Source of the DNA: Streptomyces sp. NBC_01465
GTDB lineage: Bacteria > Actinomycetota > Actinomycetes > Streptomycetales > Streptomycetaceae
DNA length: 64,000 nucleotides
Direction: 5' to 3'
Assembly (NCBI RefSeq): GCF_036227325.1
Contig: NZ_CP109467.1
Coordinates: 1,426,001 to 1,490,000 of the forward strand
Shown here: piece by piece, positions 8,213-17,639 of the stretch
Layout of the letters: the number at the start of each line of letters is the position of its first letter
How positions within the stretch are numbered: position 1 is the first letter of the stretch
Notes under the pieces: model-generated
Seen by the model: the letters and a program-made list of their open reading frames with translations, nothing else
Database searches by the model: none
What the model was told of the DNA's origin: nothing
Program-made: the position numbers and the translations under genes

Positions 8213-11200
8213 GCACTGTGCTGCTGCTGTCGACCGCCGATACGGATCTCCTGGCGGCGCGGGCCTCCGGGGCTCCGTACCGGATCGGGAATCCGACGCG
8301 GATCGATGCGGAGGGTGAGCTTCCTGCGCTGATCGAGGGCGCTTCGGTCGCCGTCGTACGGCTGCTGGGCGGGAAGCGCGCCTGGGAGGACGGGCTCGCG
8401 GTGCTGCGGGCGTCCGGGATACCCACCGTGCTCCTCGGCGGGGAGACCGTACCGGACGCGGAGTTGATGGCCGAGTCGTCGGTGCCCGCGGGGGTCGTCG
8501 CCGAGGCGCTGCGGTATCTGGTGGAGGGCGGGCCGGGGAACCTGGTGGAGCTGGCGCGGTTCCTCTCGGACACCGTGCTGCTCACGGGCGTCGGGTTCGC
8601 CGAGCCGGAGAAGATGCCCGAGTGGGGGGTGCACGGGGCGCGCGAGTGGGTGGATGGGCGGCCGACCGTGGGCGTTCTCTTCTACCGGGCCCACGAGCTG
8701 TCGGGGAACACCGGGTTTGTCGATGTGCTGTGCGATGCCGTGGAGGCGCGGGGAGCCAACACCCTTCCTGTGTACTGCGGTTCACTGCGGGGCGCCGACG
8801 CGGAGCTGTACGAACTGCTGGGGCGGACCGACGCGCTGGTCGCCACCGTGCTGGCTGCCGGTGGTACGCGCGCTTCGGACGCCTCGGCCGGCGGTGACGA
8901 CGAGGCGTGGGACATCGGGGCGCTCGCCGAGCTGAATGTGCCCGTGCTGCAGGGGCTTTGTCTGACGTCTTCGCGGGCCGTGTGGGATGCGTCGGATGCG
9001 GCGCTGTCTCCGATGGATGCGGCGATGCAGGTCGCCATTCCGGAATTCGACGGGCGCATTATCACTGTTCCGTTTTCGTTCAAGGAGCAGGGCGAGGGGG
9101 ATGTTCCTGTTTACGTCGCCGATCCTGAGCGGGCGGCGCGGGTCGCCGGAATTGCCGTACGGCATGCGCAGTTGAGGCACAAGCCGAATGCGGAGAAGCG
9201 GATCGCCGTTGTGTTCACCGCGTATCCGACGAAGCATTCGCGGGTCGGGAACGCTGTGGGCCTTGATACACCGGCGTCCGCTGTGCGGGTGCTGGATGCG
9301 CTGCGGGATGCGGGTTACGGGGTGGAGGGCTACCCCGTGGAGGGCGACGAGCTCATTCACCGGCTGATCGCGGCCGGTGGGCACGATGTGGAGTGGCTGA
9401 CCGAGGAGCAGCTGGCGGCGGCTCCTGCGCGGGTGCCGCTGGCCGACTACCGGGAGTGGTTCGGGCAGTTGGAGCCGGGGCTCAGGGACTCCATGCTGGA
9501 GCACTGGGGGGAGCCGCCGGGGCAGCTGTACGTCGACGGGGACGATGTGGTGCTCGCGTCGTTGCAGTTCGGGAATGTGGTGGTGCTGATTCAGCCGCCG
9601 CGCGGGTTCGGCGAGAATCCCATCGCCATTTACCACGATCCCGATATGCCGCCTTCGCATCACTACATGGCCACGTATCGGTGGCTGGAGAATTCTTTTG
9701 GTGCCGATGCTGTCATTCACATGGGCAAGCACGGGACCATGGAATGGCTGCCAGGGAAGGGACTTGGGCTCTCGCGTGGGTGCGGGCCCGATGCGGTACT
9801 GGGCGAGCTGCCGCTGATCTATCCGTTCATCGTGAACGACCCGGGCGAGGGCACGCAGGCCAAGCGGCGCGGACATGCGACCGTCGTCGACCATCTGGTG
9901 CCGCCGATGGCGCGGGCGGACACGTACGGGGATCTGGCGAAGCTGGAGCAGCTCCTGGATGAATATGCGCTGGTGAGCGATCTGGATCCGACGAAGGCGC
10001 CTGCCGTGCGGGCGCAGATCTGGACGCTGGTGAAGGCCGCCGAGCTTCATCACGATCTGCATGTGGACGAGCAGCCCGATGACGGGGACTTCGATTCCTT
10101 TGTGATGCACATCGACGGCTATCTGTGCGAGATCAAGGATGTGCAGATCCGGGACGGGCTGCATGTGCTGGGTGGAGGCCCGGAGGCCGACGCCCGGGTC
10201 AATCTGGTGCTGGCCGTGCTGCGGGCCTCGCAGGTGTGGGGCGGTACGGCCAACGCACTGCCGGGGCTGCGGGCCTGTCTCGCCGAGCACTTCGGGCTCG
10301 TGGAGAAGGAGTTGCTGGGTGAGCCCGGGGCTGCGGTGAAGGTGCCGGTGGAGCTGAGCGGGCTGGTGGAGGGGCCCGCTCGGACCGGCGCCGATGCCAT
10401 TGATCTGCTGGAGCAGCTGTGCCGGCGGCTTGCCGAGGGCATGGAGGCGCGGGGTTGGGATGCGGCTGCCGTGCGGCCGCTGGTACGGGACGTGCTGGGC
10501 GCTGAACTGCCCGACGTTGTCGCTGTGTTGGGGTTCGCTTGCGAGGAGGTCGTCCCTCGGCTGGCGCGGACCACCGATGAGATCGGGAACATTCTGCTCG
10601 CGCTGGACGGTGGGTTCGTCCCGGCCGGGCCCTCGGGGTCGCCTACGCGGGGGCTCGTGAATGTGCTGCCTACGGGGCGGAATTTCTACTCTGTGGATCC
10701 CAAGGCGATTCCTTCGCGGCTCTCCTGGGAGGTCGGGCAGGCGCTCGCCGATTCGCTGATCGCGCGGTACCTGGCGGATTCGGGTGAGTATCCGAAGTCC
10801 GTGGGGCTGACGGTGTGGGGGACCTCGGCGATGCGGACCCAGGGGGACGACATCGCGGAGATTCTTGCGCTGTTGGGGTGCCGGCCTGTCTGGGACGACG
10901 CCTCGCGGCGGGTCACCGGGTTCGAGGTCGTGGCCTTGGAGGAGTTGGGGCGGCCTCGGATTGACGTGACCGTGCGTATCTCCGGGTTCTTCCGGGACGC
11001 CTTTCCGCATGTGGTCGGGCTCATCGACGACGCGGTGCGGGCTGTGGCCGAGTTGGAGGAGGGGGCTGAGAGCAACTTCGTACGAGCCCATGTGGATGCG
11101 GACGCCGCGGAGCACGGGGATCGGCGGCGGGCCACGGCTCGGATCTTCGGGTCCAAGCCGGGGGCCTATGGGGCCGGGCTGCTGCCGCTGATCGATGCGC

Positions 11201-11859
11201 GGAACTGGCGCAGTGATGCGGATCTGGCCGAGGTGTACGCGGTGTGGGGCGGCTATGCGTATGGGCGGGGGCTGGAGGGGCGGGCCGCTCGGGGGGATAT
11301 GGAGACCGCTTTCCGGCGGATCGCTGTTGCTGCGAAGAACGTGGACACGCGGGAACACGATCTTGTGGATGCCGACGACTACTTCCAGTACCACGGCGGG
11401 ATGGTCGCCATGGTGCGGCATCTGACCGGGGAGTCGCCCGAGGCGTACGTGGGTGACAGTGCGACCCCGGATCAGGTCAAGACGCGGACTCTGGGCGAAG
11501 AGACCCATCGGGTGTTCCGGGCTCGGGTCGTCAATCCGCGGTGGATGGCGGCTATGCGGCGGCACGGGTACAAGGGGGCCTTTGAGATGGCCGCCACCGT
11601 TGATTATTTGTTCGGGTACGACGCGACTGCGGGGGTTGTCGACGACTGGATGTACGAGAAGTTGTCGGCGGAGTATGTCTTCGATCCGGAGAACCGGGAG
11701 TTCATGAAGACGTCCAATCCCTGGGCGCTGAGGGGGATTTCGGAGCGGTTGCTGGAGGCGGCCGAGCGGGGGCTCTGGGCCGAGCCGGATGCGGGGACGC
11801 TGGAGCGGTTGCGGGCTACGTATCTGGAGCTCGAGGGTGACTTGGAGGGTGACGCGTGA
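8209..11859 (+). CDS. cobN: Cobaltochelatase large subunit CobN
   Basis: Predicted 1216 aa, normal for CobN/BchH-type chelatase subunits. Family stretches include [17 protein letters not shown] near residue 45, [16 protein letters not shown] near 155, [18 protein letters not shown] near 500 and the C-terminal [21 protein letters not shown]. It inserts Co2+ into hydrogenobyrinic acid a,c-diamide with ATP, together with AAA and VWA partner subunits (the aerobic, late-cobalt route). It starts at ATG 8209 overlapping cobQ by four bases. The 3-prime half uses visibly more T-ending codons (gat, att, ctt, gtt) than cobQ upstream or the ectoine genes later. The next gene is the likely partner chelatase ATPase. 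Confidence 0.95.
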   Translation: MSTVLLLSTADTDLLAARASGAPYRIGNPTRIDAEGELPALIEGASVAVVRLLGGKRAWEDGLAVLRASGIPTVLLGGETVPDAELMAESSVPAGVVAEALRYLVEGGPGNLVELARFLSDTVLLTGVGFAEPEKMPEWGVHGAREWVDGRPTVGVLFYRAHELSGNTGFVDVLCDAVEARGANTLPVYCGSLRGADAELYELLGRTDALVATVLAAGGTRASDASAGGDDEAWDIGALAELNVPVLQGLCLTSSRAVWDASDAALSPMDAAMQVAIPEFDGRIITVPFSFKEQGEGDVPVYVADPERAARVAGIAVRHAQLRHKPNAEKRIAVVFTAYPTKHSRVGNAVGLDTPASAVRVLDALRDAGYGVEGYPVEGDELIHRLIAAGGHDVEWLTEEQLAAAPARVPLADYREWFGQLEPGLRDSMLEHWGEPPGQLYVDGDDVVLASLQFGNVVVLIQPPRGFGENPIAIYHDPDMPPSHHYMATYRWLENSFGADAVIHMGKHGTMEWLPGKGLGLSRGCGPDAVLGELPLIYPFIVNDPGEGTQAKRRGHATVVDHLVPPMARADTYGDLAKLEQLLDEYALVSDLDPTKAPAVRAQIWTLVKAAELHHDLHVDEQPDDGDFDSFVMHIDGYLCEIKDVQIRDGLHVLGGGPEADARVNLVLAVLRASQVWGGTANALPGLRACLAEHFGLVEKELLGEPGAAVKVPVELSGLVEGPARTGADAIDLLEQLCRRLAEGMEARGWDAAAVRPLVRDVLGAELPDVVAVLGFACEEVVPRLARTTDEIGNILLALDGGFVPAGPSGSPTRGLVNVLPTGRNFYSVDPKAIPSRLSWEVGQALADSLIARYLADSGEYPKSVGLTVWGTSAMRTQGDDIAEILALLGCRPVWDDASRRVTGFEVVALEELGRPRIDVTVRISGFFRDAFPHVVGLIDDAVRAVAELEEGAESNFVRAHVDADAAEHGDRRRATARIFGSKPGAYGAGLLPLIDARNWRSDADLAEVYAVWGGYAYGRGLEGRAARGDMETAFRRIAVAAKNVDTREHDLVDADDYFQYHGGMVAMVRHLTGESPEAYVGDSATPDQVKTRTLGEETHRVFRARVVNPRWMAAMRRHGYKGAFEMAATVDYLFGYDATAGVVDDWMYEKLSAEYVFDPENREFMKTSNPWALRGISERLLEAAERGLWAEPDAGTLERLRATYLELEGDLEGDA

Positions 11860-11869
11860 GGGGGGTGCG

Positions 11870-12020
11870 GGGGTCTCTCCCCCACCCCGCCCCTTCCCGA
11901 AACTGGGGCTGCGCCCCAGACCCCCTGGCCCCGGTGTGCGGGGGCTTCGCCCCCTGCGCCCCTACTCGGGGGCTCCGCCCCCGGACCCCCGGTCCTCAAT
12001 CGCCGGACGGGCTTGATTTT
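11870..12020. repeat. GC-rich Streptomyces-type palindromic intergenic repeat, copy A
   Basis: The 208-base gap after cobN is filled by a palindrome-rich element. Landmarks are CCCCACCCCGCCCCTTCCCG (11880-11899), AAACTGGGG, the hairpins GGGGGCTTCGCCCCC and GGGGGCTCCGCCCCC, and the right end TCCTCAATCGCCGGACGGGC. Related copies lie inside cobB and near 58.22 kb. The remaining bases up to 12067 hold the AAGGAGG ribosome-binding site of the next gene. The element may form RNA hairpins between cobN and the chelatase gene. Confidence 0.75.
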
Positions 12021-12067
12021 GCCCAGTGCGCGCTCGAACGTCCTGCATCGCTGAAGGAGGCCATCGC

Positions 12068-14071
12068 ATGAGCACCCCCTATCCCTTTACCGCCATCGTC
12101 GGGCAGGACGACCTGCGGCTTGCGCTGCTCCTCAACGCCGTCTCCGAGCGCGTCGGTGGCGTCCTCGTGCGCGGCGAGAAGGGCACCGCCAAGAGCACCG
12201 CCGTCCGTGCCCTCTCCGCCCTGCTCCCCGAAGTTCCCGTCGTCTCCGGGTGCCGATTCTCCTGCGATCCCTCCTCTCCCGATCCGGCGTGTCCCGACGG
12301 GCCCCACGCAGACGGTGGCGGCGTGTCGCGTGATGCGCGGACCGTTGAGCTGCCCGTGGGGGCCTCCGAGGACCGGCTTGTGGGCGCCCTCGATATCGAG
12401 CGTGCGCTCGCCGAAGGCGTGAAAGCCTTTGAGCCGGGGCTTCTTGCCGACGCCCATCGCGGGATTCTGTACGTCGACGAAGTCAATCTGCTGCATGACC
12501 ATCTCGTCGATCTGCTGCTCGATGCCGCCGCCATGGGCGCCTCCTACGTCGAGCGCGAAGGCGTCTCCGTGCGGCACGCCGCTCGGTTCCTGCTCGTAGG
12601 GACCATGAATCCCGAAGAGGGCGAGCTGCGGCCCCAGTTGCTCGACCGGTTCGGGCTCACCGTCGAGGTCGCCGCCTCGCGCGAGCCCGATCTGCGCGTC
12701 GAGGTCGTACGGCGGCGGCTCGCCTACGACGACGACCCTGCCGCGTTCGCCGCCAAGTGGGCCGATGAGGAAGCCGCGTTGAGGGCCCGCATCGTTGGTG
12801 CTCGGGCTCTGCTTCCGTCTGTTCGGCTCGGCGATCCCGCCCTTCGGCAGATCGCCGCCACCTGCGCCGCCTTCGAAGTCGACGGCATGCGCGCCGACAT
12901 CGTCATGGCCCGTACCGCCACCGCCCTGGCCGCCTGGGCCGGGCGGGAGGACGTCATCGCCGAGGACGTACGGCAGGCTGCGCTGCTCGCCCTTCCGCAT
13001 CGGCGTCGGCGCAATCCCTTTGACGCTCCCGGACTCGACGAGGACAAGCTCGACGAGACCCTCCAGGAATCGAGCGGGGACGACGAGCCTGATCCTGATC
13101 CTGACGGTCCCGGCAGTGGTGGGCAGCCTCCGTCGGGCGGGCCCGACACGCCGTCACAGGGTGATGACGCGCAGGGCGACACGCCCGCCGAGCCCGAATC
13201 CGGTGGGCCCGCGTCGCAGCCCGCCGGTGGGGAGCAGAGTGCTGTCCGGGCCGGGGAGCCGTTCCGCACGAAGATGCTGAGTGTGCCCGGGCTGGGCGAG
13301 GGAGCTGCCGGGCGTCGGTCCCGGGCCCGTACCGAGCACGGGCGGACCACCGGGGCCCGGCGGCCCCAAGGGGCCCTGACCAAGCTCCACTTGGCCGCCA
13401 CCGTGCAGGCCGCCGCACCCCATCAGCGGGCGCGCGGGCGGTCCGGGACCGGGCTCGTCATACGGCGTGACGATCTGCGGCAGGCCAACCGGGAAGGGCG
13501 CGAGGGGAACCTCGTGCTGTTCGTCGTGGACGCCTCCGGGTCCATGGCCGCCCGGCAGCGGATGAGTGCCGTGAAGGGGGCTGTTCTTTCGCTGCTGCTC
13601 GATGCTTATCAGCGGCGCGACAAGGTGGGGCTCGTCTCCTTCCGGGGGAAGGACGCTGAGGTTGCGTTGCCTCCCACCTCGTCCGTGGATGCTGCTGCGG
13701 CGCGGCTGGAGTCGTTGCCCACGGGTGGGCGGACGCCCGTTGCCGCTGGGCTGTTGAAAGCCCATGACGTACTGCGGATCGAGCGCATGCGGGATCCTTC
13801 GCGCCGGCCGCTGCTCGTCGTCGTCACCGACGGGCGCGCCACCGGCGGGCCCGAGCCGCTGGCACTCGCCGCGCGTGCCGCGCGGCTCCATGAGGTCGAG
13901 GGTGTGGCCTCGGTCGTCGTCGACTGCGAGTCGGGGCCGGTGCGGCTCGGGCTCGCCGGGGAGCTCGCCCGGCAGCTCGGGGGAACCGCCGTGACGCTCG
14001 ATGAGCTGCGGGCCGAGTCCATCGCCGGGCTCGTCAAGGACGTACAGGGAAACCGTCGGAGGGCCGCTTAA
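12068..14071 (+). CDS. Chelatase subunit, fused AAA (ChlI-like) and VWA (ChlD-like) domains
   Basis: Predicted 667 aa. Residues 1-325 form a magnesium-chelatase ChlI-type AAA ATPase: Walker A GEKGTAKST near residue 37, Walker B ILYVDEVNLL near 135, and an LLVGTMNPEEGELRPQ sensor region. Residues 335-425 are an acidic, Pro/Gly-rich linker. The C-terminal VWA domain begins LFVVDASGSMAARQRM near residue 487, a metal-ion-dependent adhesion motif (DxSxS). It is the obvious ATPase partner for CobN in cobalt insertion and takes the place of separate CobS and CobT. The ATG at 12068 has a strong AAGGAGG. The gene ends TAATG, overlapping cobO by one base. Confidence 0.9.
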   Translation: MSTPYPFTAIVGQDDLRLALLLNAVSERVGGVLVRGEKGTAKSTAVRALSALLPEVPVVSGCRFSCDPSSPDPACPDGPHADGGGVSRDARTVELPVGASEDRLVGALDIERALAEGVKAFEPGLLADAHRGILYVDEVNLLHDHLVDLLLDAAAMGASYVEREGVSVRHAARFLLVGTMNPEEGELRPQLLDRFGLTVEVAASREPDLRVEVVRRRLAYDDDPAAFAAKWADEEAALRARIVGARALLPSVRLGDPALRQIAATCAAFEVDGMRADIVMARTATALAAWAGREDVIAEDVRQAALLALPHRRRRNPFDAPGLDEDKLDETLQESSGDDEPDPDPDGPGSGGQPPSGGPDTPSQGDDAQGDTPAEPESGGPASQPAGGEQSAVRAGEPFRTKMLSVPGLGEGAAGRRSRARTEHGRTTGARRPQGALTKLHLAATVQAAAPHQRARGRSGTGLVIRRDDLRQANREGREGNLVLFVVDASGSMAARQRMSAVKGAVLSLLLDAYQRRDKVGLVSFRGKDAEVALPPTSSVDAAAARLESLPTGGRTPVAAGLLKAHDVLRIERMRDPSRRPLLVVVTDGRATGGPEPLALAARAARLHEVEGVASVVVDCESGPVRLGLAGELARQLGGTAVTLDELRAESIAGLVKDVQGNRRRAA

Positions 14072-14667
14072 TGCCGCAGGGACAGCCGGAGACCGTGCCG
14101 GACGACGGACTCACCACGCGACAGCGCCGCAATCGGCCGCTGGTCGTCGTGCATACGGGCGTGGGGAAGGGGAAGTCCACCGCCGCCTTCGGGCTCGCCC
14201 TGCGCGGGTGGAATCAGGGGTGGCCCATCGGGGTCTTCCAGTTCGTGAAGTCCGCGAAGTGGAAGGTCGGCGAGGAGCGGGCGCTGCGCGTGCTGGGGGC
14301 GAGCGGCGAGGGCGGGACCGTTGCCTGGCACAAGATGGGCGAGGGGTGGTCCTGGGTCCAGCGCGACATCGAGAGCAGTGAGGATGCGGCCCGGGAAGGG
14401 TGGGAGCAGGTCAAGCGGGACCTGGCCGCCGAGACGTATCAGCTGTATGTGCTGGATGAGTTCATCTACCCGATGAAGTGGGGGTGGGTGGATGTCGATG
14501 AGGTTGTTGCTGTGCTGAAGGACCGGCCCGGGACCCAGCATGTCGTCATCACGGGGCGGGGCGCGCCGGAGGCGTTGGTTGAGCTCGCCGACCTGGTGAC
14601 CGATATGTCGAAGGTCAAGCATCCGATGGATGCCGGTCAGAAGGGCCAGAGGGGTATCGAGTGGTAG
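14071..14667 (+). CDS. cobO: Cob(I)yrinic acid a,c-diamide adenosyltransferase CobO
   Basis: Predicted 198 aa, typical for the BtuR/CobO/CobA family. The P-loop is VVHTGVGKGKSTAAFG (residues 25-40), followed by the conserved WPIGVFQFVKSAKWK and LYVLDEFIYPMKWGWVD. It transfers the 5-prime-deoxyadenosyl group from ATP to the cobalt of reduced corrinoids. It starts at ATG 14071, overlapping the preceding stop, and its own stop lies inside the start region of cobB (GTGGTAG), so these genes are translationally coupled. Confidence 0.95.
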   Translation: MPQGQPETVPDDGLTTRQRRNRPLVVVHTGVGKGKSTAAFGLALRGWNQGWPIGVFQFVKSAKWKVGEERALRVLGASGEGGTVAWHKMGEGWSWVQRDIESSEDAAREGWEQVKRDLAAETYQLYVLDEFIYPMKWGWVDVDEVVAVLKDRPGTQHVVITGRGAPEALVELADLVTDMSKVKHPMDAGQKGQRGIEW

Positions 14668-16100
14668 CTCGGATTGTTGTCGCGGCGCCGGCTTCGGGCA
14701 GTGGGAAGACGACCGTCGCGACGGGGTTGATGGCGGCTTTCGCGGGGCGGGGCTTGTCCGTGTCGCCTCATAAGGTCGGGCCCGACTACATCGACCCCGG
14801 ATATCACTCCCTCGCCACGGGGCGGGTGGGGCGGAATCTCGACGCCTTTCTCTGCGGGGAGGATCTCGTCGCGCCGCTGTTCGCCCATGGGGCGGCGGGG
14901 TGCGATCTCGCTGTCGTCGAGGGTGTGATGGGGCTGTACGACGGGGCTGCGGGGCGGGGGGAGCTGGCTTCTACTGCGCAGGTGGCGAAGCTGCTTCGGG
15001 CGCCTGTGGTGCTGGTTGTTGACGCGTCGTCGCAGTCGCGGTCCGTTGCCGCGCTGGTGCATGGGTTCGCGTCGTGGGATCCGCAGGTGCGGATCGGGGG
15101 CGTCATTCTCAACAAGGTTGCTTCCGATCGGCACGAGGCGATGCTGCGGGAGGCTCTGGACGAGTCCGGGGTGCCGGTGCTGGGTGTGCTGCGGCGGGTC
15201 GAGGAGGTCGCGACTCCTTCGCGGCATCTGGGGCTTGTGCCGGTTGCCGAGCGGCGGGCGGCGGCTGTTGAGGCCGTACGGGAGTTGGGGGCGCGGGTGC
15301 GGGCCGGGTGTGATCTGGAGGCTCTGCTTGCTCTGGCCCGGAGTGCGCCTGCCCTTGCGGGGGATGCGTGGGAGCCGGGGTCGGGGGGCGGGGATCTCCC
15401 CCAGCCCGCCCCTTCCCGAAACTGGGCCCGCGGCGAAGCCGCCAATGGACACAGCGTCCCAGACCCCGCTCCTCAATCGCCGGAGGGGCTTGATGTGGCG
15501 AAGCCCGTCGTAGCTGTCGCCGGTGGGGCTGCTTTTACCTTCTCCTACGCCGAGCATGCCGAGTTGCTCTCCGCCGCCGGTGCCGACGTCGTGACCTTTG
15601 ACCCTCTCCGGGATGAGCAACTGCCCGAAGGAACCCGGGGGTTGGTCATCGGCGGCGGGTTCCCCGAGGTGTACGCGCCCGAGCTCTCCGCCAACGAGCC
15701 CCTCCGTAAGGCCGTTGCCGAGCTCGCCTTCTCCGGGGCCCCCGTCGCCGCCGAGTGCGCTGGGCTGCTCTATCTCGCGCGGTCCCTCGACGGGCAGCCC
15801 ATGTGCGGCGTCCTCGACGGCGAGGCCCGGATGTCGGAGCGGCTCACCCTCGGGTATCGCGAGGCCGTCGCCGTCTCCGACAGTTCCCTCTTCGCCGCAG
15901 GGACCCGGATGCAGGGCCACGAGTTCCACCGGACCGTACTGGAGCCGGCCGCCGGGGCCTCCCCCGCCTGGGGGCTGCACCAGCCCGAGCGCCGGGTCGA
16001 AGGGTTCGTACAGCAGAGCGTGCATGCGAGCTATCTGCATACGCACTGGGCCTCCCGGCCCGGGATCGCACAGAGATTTGTTGAGAGGTGCTGGGGATGA
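14661..16100 (+). CDS. cobB: Hydrogenobyrinic acid a,c-diamide synthase CobB/CbiA, with an inserted repeat-derived linker
   Basis: Predicted 479 aa from GTG at 14661 (GAGG upstream). The N-terminal ATP-binding domain has VVAAPASGSGKTTVATG and HKVGPDYIDPGYH. The C-terminal amidotransferase domain begins near residue 278 (PVVAVAGGAAFTFSY) and has AAECAGLLYLA with the catalytic Cys, and GHEFHRT. It amidates the a and c side chains of (hydrogeno)cobyrinic acid. The linker between the domains, residues about 240-277, is encoded by a copy of the GC-rich intergenic repeat seen after cobN and reads through in frame. The stop overlaps the next gene's ATG (ATGA). Confidence 0.93.
   Translation: MVARIVVAAPASGSGKTTVATGLMAAFAGRGLSVSPHKVGPDYIDPGYHSLATGRVGRNLDAFLCGEDLVAPLFAHGAAGCDLAVVEGVMGLYDGAAGRGELASTAQVAKLLRAPVVLVVDASSQSRSVAALVHGFASWDPQVRIGGVILNKVASDRHEAMLREALDESGVPVLGVLRRVEEVATPSRHLGLVPVAERRAAAVEAVRELGARVRAGCDLEALLALARSAPALAGDAWEPGSGGGDLPQPAPSRNWARGEAANGHSVPDPAPQSPEGLDVAKPVVAVAGGAAFTFSYAEHAELLSAAGADVVTFDPLRDEQLPEGTRGLVIGGGFPEVYAPELSANEPLRKAVAELAFSGAPVAAECAGLLYLARSLDGQPMCGVLDGEARMSERLTLGYREAVAVSDSSLFAAGTRMQGHEFHRTVLEPAAGASPAWGLHQPERRVEGFVQQSVHASYLHTHWASRPGIAQRFVERCWG
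15391..15494. repeat. GC-rich palindromic repeat copy B, inside cobB
   Basis: About 104 bases inside cobB share both ends with the element after cobN: CAGCCCGCCCCTTCCCGAAA CTGGG on the left and CCCAGACCCC then TCCTCAATCGCCGGAGGGGC TTGAT on the right. The centre differs: the long hairpin block is missing, and a GCGGCGAAGCCGC hairpin with AATGGACACAGCG is present instead. The encoded peptide includes PAPSRNW and PQSPEGLD; the copy after cobN would encode PAPSRNW and PQSPDGLD in the same relative frame. Confidence 0.8.
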
Positions 16101-16819
16101 GCAAGCTCATAGGCGTCGGAGTCGGGCCCGGGGACCCGGAGTTGGTCACCGTCAAGGGGGTCAATGCGCTGCGCGGCGCCGATGTGGTCGTCGTGCCCGT
16201 CATGGACACGGGTGAAGTGGGGCGCGCCGAGGCGACCGTCCTCCATTACGTCGGCGCGGAGAAGGTCGTGCGTGTCGTCTTCGCGCTGAACGAGCGCTCC
16301 GACCGCGGGCGCCGTGAAGCCGCCTGGGACGCCGCCGGTGTGCGGGTCGCCGAGCTGTTGCGTACGCATGACGTCGTCGCCTTCGCGACCATCGGCGACC
16401 CCAACGTGTACTCGACCTTCACCTATCTCGCGCAGACCGTCGCCGCCCCCGACCTGGTCGTCGAGACCGTGCCCGGCATCACCGCCATGCAGGATCTCGC
16501 CGCCCGCAGCGGAGCCGTGCTCACCGAGGGCACCGAGCCGTTGACGCTCGTCCCGGTGACGGCAGGGGCCGCCGTGCTGAAGGAGGCCCTGGAGGGGCCC
16601 GGCACCGTCGTGGCGTACAAGTTCGGGCGGCTCGCCGGTGAGGTGGCCACCGCGCTGCGGGAGACCGGGCGGACCGAGGACGCCGTGTGGGGGTCGGCGC
16701 TCGGTCTTGAGGAGGAGTCGATACGGCCCGCCTCCGAGCTGGGTGAGGAGTCCCTGCCGTATCTCTCGACCCTCATCGCGCCCGCCCGGCGCGACGGGCG
16801 CCGCGGCGGCAAGCTGTGA
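16097..16819 (+). CDS. cobI: Precorrin-2 C20-methyltransferase CobI/CbiL
   Basis: Predicted 240 aa tetrapyrrole methylase. The N-terminal LIGVGVGPGDPELVTVKGV matches the family opening, FATIGDPNVYSTFTYL is the conserved central region, and ETVPGITAMQDLAA follows. The SAM-dependent enzyme methylates C20 of precorrin-2. The family signature favours the C20 enzyme over other cob methylases, although these are related. It starts at ATG 16097 overlapping cobB by four bases and is the last gene of this run. Only 14 bases separate it from the convergent ZIP transporter gene. Confidence 0.88.
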   Translation: MSKLIGVGVGPGDPELVTVKGVNALRGADVVVVPVMDTGEVGRAEATVLHYVGAEKVVRVVFALNERSDRGRREAAWDAAGVRVAELLRTHDVVAFATIGDPNVYSTFTYLAQTVAAPDLVVETVPGITAMQDLAARSGAVLTEGTEPLTLVPVTAGAAVLKEALEGPGTVVAYKFGRLAGEVATALRETGRTEDAVWGSALGLEEESIRPASELGEESLPYLSTLIAPARRDGRRGGKL

Positions 16820-16833
16820 GGCCGCCGATACGG

Positions 16834-17556
16834 TCAGCCCGCGATGCCCACGACCAGCCAGATGAAGCCCACTCCGGCGATCGTGAACAGCAGCGTGGAG
16901 CGGGCCGGGTGGTCGTGGTGGGCCTCGGGGAGGATCTCGGCGGCGGCCAGATAGAGGAGTACGCCGCCGAAGAAGCCGAGATAGCTGCCGAGCAGTTGCT
17001 CCGGAAGGGTGAACAGCAGCGTCGACGCCGCGCCCACCACCGGGGCGAGTGCGTCGGCGAAGAGCATCGCGACGGCCTTGCGGCGGGCGTTGCCGTAGAG
17101 GCTCGTCAGTGTGTACGTGTTGAAGCCGTCCGCGAAGTCGTGCGTGATCACGGCGATCGCCACGGCCAGGCCCATTCCGCCGCCCACCTGGAAGGCCGCG
17201 CCGATCGCCACGCCGTCCATCAGGCTGTGGATCACCATCGCCGAAGCCGCTGTCAGGCCGACCTCGGGGACGCGTTCGTCGCTCGCTCCGTGAGCCGCCT
17301 GCCGTACGGCGAGGAGCCGCTCGCCCAGGTGTGCGAAGAGGAAGCCCGCGACGAAGAGGAGCAGGGCCGCCGGTACGCCGAAGACGTCCTGGCCCGCCGC
17401 GTCCAGCGCCTCCGGCAGCAGATCCAGGCCGACCACGCCGAGCATCAGGCCGCCCGCGAGACCGAGCACCAGGTGGCGCCGGTCGGTGACGCGCTGGGCC
17501 GTCCAGCCGCCGACCAGCGTCATCAGGAACGCGCCGAGCGCGACGAAGACCGCCAT
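16834..17556 (-). CDS. ZIP family divalent metal transporter
   Basis: Predicted 240 aa with about eight membrane helices. The paired ZIP metal-site motifs are visible: HSLMDGVAIG (helix IV, near residue 110) and HDFADGFNTY (helix V, near residue 139). A His-rich loop, LPEAHHDHP, lies near residue 211. ZIP proteins move Zn2+, Fe2+, Mn2+ or Co2+ into the cytosol. It lies on the opposite strand in the middle of the cob cluster, sharing an 83-base divergent promoter region with cobM. A role in cobalt supply is possible but rests on location only; zinc is equally likely. Confidence 0.85.
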   Translation of the reverse strand: MAVFVALGAFLMTLVGGWTAQRVTDRRHLVLGLAGGLMLGVVGLDLLPEALDAAGQDVFGVPAALLLFVAGFLFAHLGERLLAVRQAAHGASDERVPEVGLTAASAMVIHSLMDGVAIGAAFQVGGGMGLAVAIAVITHDFADGFNTYTLTSLYGNARRKAVAMLFADALAPVVGAASTLLFTLPEQLLGSYLGFFGGVLLYLAAAEILPEAHHDHPARSTLLFTIAGVGFIWLVVGIAG

Positions 17557-17639
17557 GCCCCCTTGCTAGTCCATTGAGCACCGACCCCGCACGTCCAGAT
17601 CTTTTCCGCTCTGTTCCTGTTCTTGAGAGGACCCCTCCC

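Noticed and set aside
8782..11565. A 927-codon open frame antisense to cobN
   Set aside because: It mirrors cobN codons, is Arg/His/Pro/Gln-rich and has no family features. Long antisense frames are expected in DNA with this GC content.
17557..17639. Possible second B12 riboswitch before cobM
   Set aside because: Only 83 bases are available and no GCCAGGAA box or CCCGCCACTGT core is present.
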